Source: Dolomedes plantarius (taxonomy: Eukaryota > Arthropoda > Arachnida > Araneae > Dolomedidae). Taken from it: a stretch of 64,000 nt of DNA. The notes beneath the pieces are model-generated. The model saw only the letters and a list, made by a program, of their open reading frames with translations, was not told where the DNA came from and searched no databases. A program made the translations under genes and the position numbers. Below are positions 62,167 through 64,000 of this stretch, one piece after another. Location: the NCBI GenBank assembly GCA_907164885.2, contig OU015496.1:181254128-181318127 (forward strand). Reading direction: 5' to 3'. How positions within the stretch are numbered: position 1 is the first letter of the stretch; every line of letters begins with the position of its first letter.

Positions 62167-62572
62167 ACATGAGAACGTCCTAGCCTTACTTGGGATTGGA
62201 ACCCAAGTCAACAATTGCCCGAAATAGTGAATTGAAATTTAGTAACAAAATTCTCATTCATAAATCTTTCTTAAGACCCTTACTTACGTATGTTGGGCCA
62301 GTTTGGTCATATGCAGCAGATTCCAACATTAAATTTCTGGCTGTTGCTCAAAACATGACTCTTCGGCAAATCACTAACTCCCCATGGTATTTTCGCAATG
62401 TTGATATTTATAGGGAGATAAATCTCCCCACTATTCAAAACTATCTTTAAAATCTTGCTATTAACTTCCATAAAGATTTACTAAATGATGTTATTAAAAA
62501 TCTTGCCTATTACAACCCTGCTGACCATGCTAACAAGAAACGGCCCTATGCCATTCTTGCTCGTAACTTTTA
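62167..62572 (+). pseudogene. Jockey-like LINE reverse-transcriptase C-terminal fragment
   Basis: The frame reads 'FLRPLLTYVGPVWSYAADSN', then 'QNMTLRQITNSPWYFRNVDI' and 'REINLPTIQNYL', then TAA at 62448-62450, after which the same frame continues 'DLLNDVIKNLAYYNPADHAN' and 'KKRPYAILARNF' to a stop near 62571. This is the thumb and C-terminal region of jockey-clade reverse transcriptases (family knowledge). The polymerase core and endonuclease are missing, as expected for a 5'-truncated LINE. The following ~250 bp may be its 3' untranslated region. Confidence 0.82.
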
Positions 62573-64000
62573 ATTGTTTGTCCTGTTCTTTGTTCGGCCA
62601 GTGTCTTTTTCCCCCGTGTTTTACCTTTACGTGTACTACAGAAGCTTTTTGTTTACCCCACTTCCTATTTTCCTTCCTACTTTCGTTTTTTACTGATCAC
62701 TAAAGTTTTATGCATTGCTGTATCATCCTACAGTGGAGGGCCCGGCCCGTGTACTGTAGTTACCACTACTCTTCCTGAAGCTCCTGAAGTCCAAGTCTAC
62801 TGCATGGAAGTTAAAGACACTAAACACTATATCATGAGGGCATTAGTAGGTATTATCGCTCTATATGCACCGAATAGTGTTAAACAGGTATAAAAAAATC
62901 CGCTTTTATTTTCATGAAAAATCAAAGCATTTCAATGTAAATTCAGCATATTTCGACATAACATTTAAATCCAACAGTCAGAATGTTTTGATGTGATAAT
63001 TGATATTTAAATCCAGTTTCTGTATTAAAGATTTCTAATGTTAAACCTCTGAGAAAATGTACTGAAAAATATTTTAAGTAAATTTTGTTTTCAACATGTA
63101 AAAGGGCTGTCATATAATCAGATAACAGTTGTTAATATAAAAGATTTCAAAATCCTCTTTGTTATGTAATTATTCTTAATTTTTACCATTATTATTTCTT
63201 CAAAATCTGACACTTTTCTTGGTTTGAAAAAATTAACGAAAGAATAAAAATAGCTCATTATTAATTTCTCTCGACCTAAAAAACAAGTAAAGTGCGAAGC
63301 GAAACTGGCTTGTTTAAAAGAAAAAAGTTTAAACTTCTGAAAGCTCTTATTTTGCCATCTTTATCATTTGTAAATGTTGTTATTATTAAAAATTTCAGTT
63401 TCTTAGAAGGAACTCGCCAATTACACCAGCATAATTAGCCTCTGGATAAAGCGTTGAATTCCCTCATTTTTCTAATTATATTTAATTTGTTGTTCTTTAG
63501 TTTAATTCCCGTTGGTGGGGAATGCGTTTCTTAAACTTTTAGCAACGACAATAAATGTTCGTTTTTTGATATACGCACATCATAATCCAATTTCGAATAA
63601 TCGTTTGATCATTTAATAAATAAAATAAAATATCAAATAAACTCCTGGATTAAAGAATACAGAAGAATTTTTTTTCAAGAAATTGGATTAGAATTTTTTC
63701 AAATAATTATTTGTTATTTTTGCCTATAGCATTCCATATACAATAGGCCTATAGCATTCCGTAGTTTGAGTATCCCTGCTCTAGAAGCACACTGAGAAAT
63801 TTTCATCGAGGGCTCTTGACGCGCTTGGTAATAGCTTTGCATCCACGGGCTAGATTTATTTTAGTGTTATTTTTCACATAAAACGCATAAAAATTTACCC
63901 TGGTAACCATGATTTTGTAAACTCTATCACTTTTATAATTTCTCATTAAACTTTTACTGTATTTTTTTTTGGCTGATTTTCAAAGAGAAATCATAATAAG
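62573..64000. other. Unassigned DNA with one hAT-like tip
   Basis: Minus strand from 63778 reads CAGGGATACTCAAACTACGG, in the style of a hAT terminus; a partner end is not visible. GCCTATAGCATTCC occurs twice near 63721-63760. Nothing else recognised. Confidence 0.4.

Overview
This window is eukaryotic: AT-rich, low gene density, long introns, GT–AG splice sites and a heavy load of arthropod-type transposons. The only host gene I can support is on the minus strand: five internal exons of a nicotinic acetylcholine receptor (nAChR) alpha subunit of the arthropod alpha1–alpha4 type. The protein type, the Tc1/mariner, pogo, Helitron and hAT content and the repeat style suggest a chelicerate, probably a spider; this is inference, as no species marker is present.

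Receptor gene, in transcription order: 48910-48954, 40815-40924, 25369-25549, 22794-23254, 21786-22140. The junctions keep one reading frame over 1152 bp (384 codons), from just before loop D through the Cys-loop, the vicinal Cys pair, TM1–TM3 and most of the intracellular loop. The signal-peptide and N-terminal exons (expected above 48954) and the TM4/C-terminal exon (expected below 21786) were not found and probably lie outside the window. Introns are about 8.0 kb, 15.3 kb, 2.1 kb and 0.65 kb.

Layout: 1-0.95 kb diverged tandem repeat; 7.54-10.21 kb fold-back transposon with ~1.05 kb arms, a 9-bp target duplication and a decayed unknown protein; 16.7 kb microsatellite; 21.8-25.5 kb three receptor exons and a deleted pogo element; 25.76-31.17 kb a nested stack (outer inverted-repeat element, TA microsatellites, a deleted Tc1 element carrying a hAT tip, a non-autonomous LTR element); 32.2-39.8 kb six further DNA transposons or fold-backs; 39.95-40.66 kb Helitron; 40.82 kb receptor exon followed by two tandem arrays (14 x ~120 bp, then 3 x ~205 bp); 44.5-47 kb dead LINE; 48.91 kb receptor exon; 53.5 and 55.4 kb Helitrons; 57.36-58.35 kb tandem duplication; 59.4 kb hAT-type MITE; 62.2 kb jockey-like reverse-transcriptase fragment.

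Almost everything between the exons is mobile-element or tandem-repeat sequence, much of it inserted at TA dinucleotides and several times inside (TA)n microsatellites. I see no tRNA or rRNA gene, no CRISPR array and no prokaryotic features. All calls are by eye.
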